64,000 bases of DNA, taken from Geoglobus ahangari (GTDB lineage: Archaea; Halobacteriota; Archaeoglobi; Archaeoglobales; Archaeoglobaceae). A program made the position numbers and the translations under genes. Numbering within the stretch: the first letter of the stretch is position 1; each line of letters starts with the position of its first letter. The notes beneath the pieces were generated by a model. That model had not been told where the DNA came from. It ran no database searches and saw only the letters and a program-made list of their open reading frames with translations. Positions 61,785-64,000 of this stretch are shown in pieces. Location of the stretch: contig NZ_CP011267.1 of the NCBI RefSeq assembly GCF_001006045.1, positions 682,001 through 746,000 of the forward strand, given 5' to 3'.

Positions 61785-62759
61785 TCACCACCCCATTTTT
61801 TCAAGCTTCTTTCTTGCATTATCGAGAAGGATGTTTAAATACCTTGCAGCGTTGAATTTCAGGTCGAGGGGGTGGATCTTGCCCTCGGCAAAGTCCTTGG
61901 CGAGCTCCTCGAAGCTGCTGTACTCCACATCCCCGCCAAACTTCTCGTCCCTCTCTATCACGACCTTCTCGAACCTCGGGAAGATGTGGTACCTCATTAT
62001 GTCGATAACCGGGTTGTTCTCGACCTGCCTCTCCGGGCAGAACGCCTTCCTGAGCTTCCTCTTCACGGTCTCCTCGTCATCCCTGACGGATATGTAGTTG
62101 CCCTTGGACGAGCTCATCTTCTCCCCGTCTAAGCCAAGCAGGATTGGTGTGTGCATGCAGACGGGCACCTTATAGCCGAGCTTCGGCAGATTCTCTCTCG
62201 CGAGCATGTGGATCTTCCTCTGATCCATTCCTCCCACTGCCACTGTAACGCCGAGGTGGGCTATGTCGAGGGCCTGCATCAGCGGGTAGATCATCTGGGA
62301 CACCATCGGATCCTCCTTCCTCCTGCTGACCTCGTCCATGCTCCTCCTCGCCCTGTTTATCGTCGTCATCCTCGCCATCTTCAGGACGTCGAGCATGTAG
62401 TCTCTCTCGAGCTGGTACTCGCTGCCAAGAACGAATTTTGCCCTGCTCTCATCAAGCCCGAGGGCGATGAAGGCGGCCCTGTTGTATTCAGCGGTTTTCC
62501 TTATCTCCTCGAAATCACCCTTCTCGTTCAGATAAGCGTGAACATCCGCAAGGAGAACCACAATCTCAAAACCAATCTCCTGAAGATCCATCAGCTTGTT
62601 CACGGTCATCATGTGGCCGAGGTGGATCTCTCCGCTCGGTTCGTAGCCCACGTATGCCCTCAGCTCCTCTCCGCTCTCAAGGAGCGACCTGAGCTCCTCT
62701 ACGGTCACCACTTCCTCCACGTTCCTCGTTGCAAGTCTAAGCCTATCCTCAATGTCCAT
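61785..62759 (-). CDS. tyrS: Tyrosyl-tRNA synthetase
   Basis: 324 residues. The class I HIGH motif appears as EIHLGHMM and KMSKS as KMSSSKGN. It has the compact archaeal/eukaryotic form. VGGMDQRKIHMLARE is the tyrosine site region. A CTTAAAAATAG box lies about 30 nt before ATG 62759. It begins the tyrS-aIF1A-rio1-KH operon. Confidence 0.97.
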   Translation of the reverse strand: MDIEDRLRLATRNVEEVVTVEELRSLLESGEELRAYVGYEPSGEIHLGHMMTVNKLMDLQEIGFEIVVLLADVHAYLNEKGDFEEIRKTAEYNRAAFIALGLDESRAKFVLGSEYQLERDYMLDVLKMARMTTINRARRSMDEVSRRKEDPMVSQMIYPLMQALDIAHLGVTVAVGGMDQRKIHMLARENLPKLGYKVPVCMHTPILLGLDGEKMSSSKGNYISVRDDEETVKRKLRKAFCPERQVENNPVIDIMRYHIFPRFEKVVIERDEKFGGDVEYSSFEELAKDFAEGKIHPLDLKFNAARYLNILLDNARKKLEKMGW

Positions 62760-62809
62760 GGAGGATTGTGGTCGGGGCTATTTTTAAGGTTAATGCAGGT
62801 GACGAGGGG

Positions 62810-63844
62810 CTACTTGTCCTCAACGCCCCTCTCGGTTATCCTGAATATGGCCTCACTCTCCGGCAGATGCGGGGAGTCAATGAGCCTCGCGACCCTCAGC
62901 TCTCCCTTGCTCTTCCTCAGGTACACTCTGAAAGTTGCGGTGTGGGCGACGATGTGCCCTCCAACGGGCTTTGTCGGGTCTCCAAAGAACTGGTCGGGTT
63001 TCGCCATCACCTGATTGGTCACCACGATCGCGGCGTTGAATATCTCTCCGAACCTGAGCAGGTCGTGGAGGTGCTTGTTCAGCTTCTGCTGCCTGTCTGC
63101 CAGCGTGCCCCTGCCAACATACTCTGCTCTAAAGTGGGCCGTGAGGCTGTCAACGACGAGGAGCCTGACGTTTATCCCCTCCCTCTTCAGCTTGTTGGCC
63201 AGCTCCTTTGCGTTGTCCACGAGCAGCATCTGGTGGTTTGAGTTGTAGGCCTGAGCGACGTATATGTTCTTCAGAACCTTGTCCGGGTCGAGCCCCTTCG
63301 CCTCGGCCATCTGGATTATCCTCTCGGGCCTGAAAGTCCCCTCCGTGTCTATGACTATGACCGCGCCCTCAAGGCCTCCCTGATCCCTCGGCATCTGAAC
63401 GTTTACCGCGAGCTGGTGGCAGATCTGCGTCTTTCCGCTGCCGAACTCACCGAAGAGCTCGGTTATCGCCTGAGTTTCCACACCTCCGCCCAGAAGGTCG
63501 TCGAGGGCCTTGCTTCCAGTCGTGATCTTACCGATCTTCTTCCTCCTCTCGTAGACGACATCTCCCGTCTCAAACCCTCCGACGTTCGCGAGCTTTCTCG
63601 CGGCCGCGATTATCTTCGACGCGGTTGCCTCACCGATCTCGGCAACGCTGCTCAGCTCCTGCGGAGACGCGACCGCTATAGCCTCTATGGAGTAGTACCC
63701 CGCGTCTCTGAGCTTCTCAGCAGTGGCTGGCCCGACAAACGGGAGATCCTCGATGTCAACAATCTTCTCCTCCACCTCTTCAGCCTGAGGCTGGCTGGCT
63801 TCCTTGCTCTCCTCTTTCTTCTCCTCACTCTTCTTCTTCGCCAT
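62810..63844 (-). CDS. radA: DNA repair and recombination protein RadA
   Basis: 344 residues from ATG 63844 ([13 protein letters not shown]); an in-frame start four codons upstream is less likely. The N-terminal helix-hairpin-helix DNA-binding domain ([19 protein letters not shown]) precedes the ATPase with Walker [14 protein letters not shown] and Walker [15 protein letters not shown]. It forms recombinase filaments. No intein is present. Confidence 0.97.
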   Translation of the reverse strand: MAKKKSEEKKEESKEASQPQAEEVEEKIVDIEDLPFVGPATAEKLRDAGYYSIEAIAVASPQELSSVAEIGEATASKIIAAARKLANVGGFETGDVVYERRKKIGKITTGSKALDDLLGGGVETQAITELFGEFGSGKTQICHQLAVNVQMPRDQGGLEGAVIVIDTEGTFRPERIIQMAEAKGLDPDKVLKNIYVAQAYNSNHQMLLVDNAKELANKLKREGINVRLLVVDSLTAHFRAEYVGRGTLADRQQKLNKHLHDLLRFGEIFNAAIVVTNQVMAKPDQFFGDPTKPVGGHIVAHTATFRVYLRKSKGELRVARLIDSPHLPESEAIFRITERGVEDK

Positions 63845-63919
63845 CGGGGGTAGCATTGAATGAGCACTTTAATATGTTTTGCCCGTCCAGAATGTAAGCA
63901 AAAAAGTTTGCGTGAAAAG

Positions 63920-64000
63920 TTATTCTATCAGCTCGCTCAGGTCGATCATGTGGGTCTCCTTCACGACATTCAGGACGAGCATCGTGTACGTTTTCTCCAC
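63920..64000 (-). CDS. 3' end of a gene continuing beyond the window
   Basis: The last 26 codons of a minus-strand gene (EKTYTMLVLNVVKETHMIDL then SELIE and TAA at 63920). The rest lies to the right of the window. Too short to assign a family. Confidence 0.5.
   Translation of the reverse strand: MEKTYTMLVLNVVKETHMIDLSELIE

Overview
The window is a piece of a hyperthermophilic archaeal chromosome. A member of the Archaeoglobales (Archaeoglobus/Ferroglobus/Geoglobus group) fits best. The genes point this way: thermosome, archaeal proteasome beta, RadA, Rio1, aCPSF1/FttA, aIF1A, archaeal S15, a B12-type CbiA, menaquinone (futalosine) genes, a phosphomevalonate dehydratase pair and an octaheme HAO-like cytochrome. 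Arginine is mostly AGG/AGA, and many genes have a TATA-like box about 25 nt before the start codon, as expected for leaderless archaeal mRNAs. The octaheme cytochrome would suit a metal- or nitrogen-oxide-reducing relative such as Geoglobus or Ferroglobus, but this is inference.

Layout. 1-949: leader and an 11-repeat CRISPR array, with no cas genes in view. 1.1-16.3 kb: padR/sdpI-like pair, glyA, coiled-coil protein, a minus-strand run (metallo-beta-lactamase protein, rdgB, rps15, DUF1284, DUF371), leuD-leuB, octaheme cytochrome, an actin-like ATPase with a ribbon-helix-helix partner, thermosome, and an HdrD-like Fe-S protein. 16.3-21.2 kb: an AT-richer accessory block with a CARF-like/HTH regulator, a lipoprotein, an AGOG glycosylase broken by an amber codon, a DUF6884 protein and unknown genes. 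21.2-27.0 kb: a COG1395 regulator and a complete Liv-type ABC transporter, with an apparent frameshift in livM. 27.0-47.9 kb: core genes (birA, an RNA-processing operon, cbiA, psmB, aCPSF1, mobB, hemD, pyrBI, Trk potassium uptake, tatC, mevalonate-pathway dehydratase, site-2 protease, a divergent tubulin/FtsZ-like protein, two M24 peptidases).

48.0-52.1 kb is a second accessory block. It starts at tRNA-Lys(CTT) and contains decayed genes, a very AT-rich Hanks-type protein kinase with a TPR-like tail, an integrase remnant and a truncated cupin gene. It looks like the residue of an integrated element.

52.2-64 kb is core again. A tight six-gene operon runs nob1-gfcR-aglJ-mqnE-mqnA-mqnC. It is followed by a KefB/KhtT-like cation antiporter, a HAD phosphatase, an Mrp/Nbp35 Fe-S carrier, a tyrS-aIF1A-rio1-KH (Dim2-like) operon, radA, and the 3' end of one more gene.

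The most interesting signals are these: the actin/RHH pair that resembles a chromosomal ParMR cassette; the 17-21 kb operon around AGOG and DUF6884 next to a CARF-like regulator; the tRNA-bounded kinase island; three divergent gene pairs that seem to share one palindromic TATA box; and the divergent tubulin-like protein.
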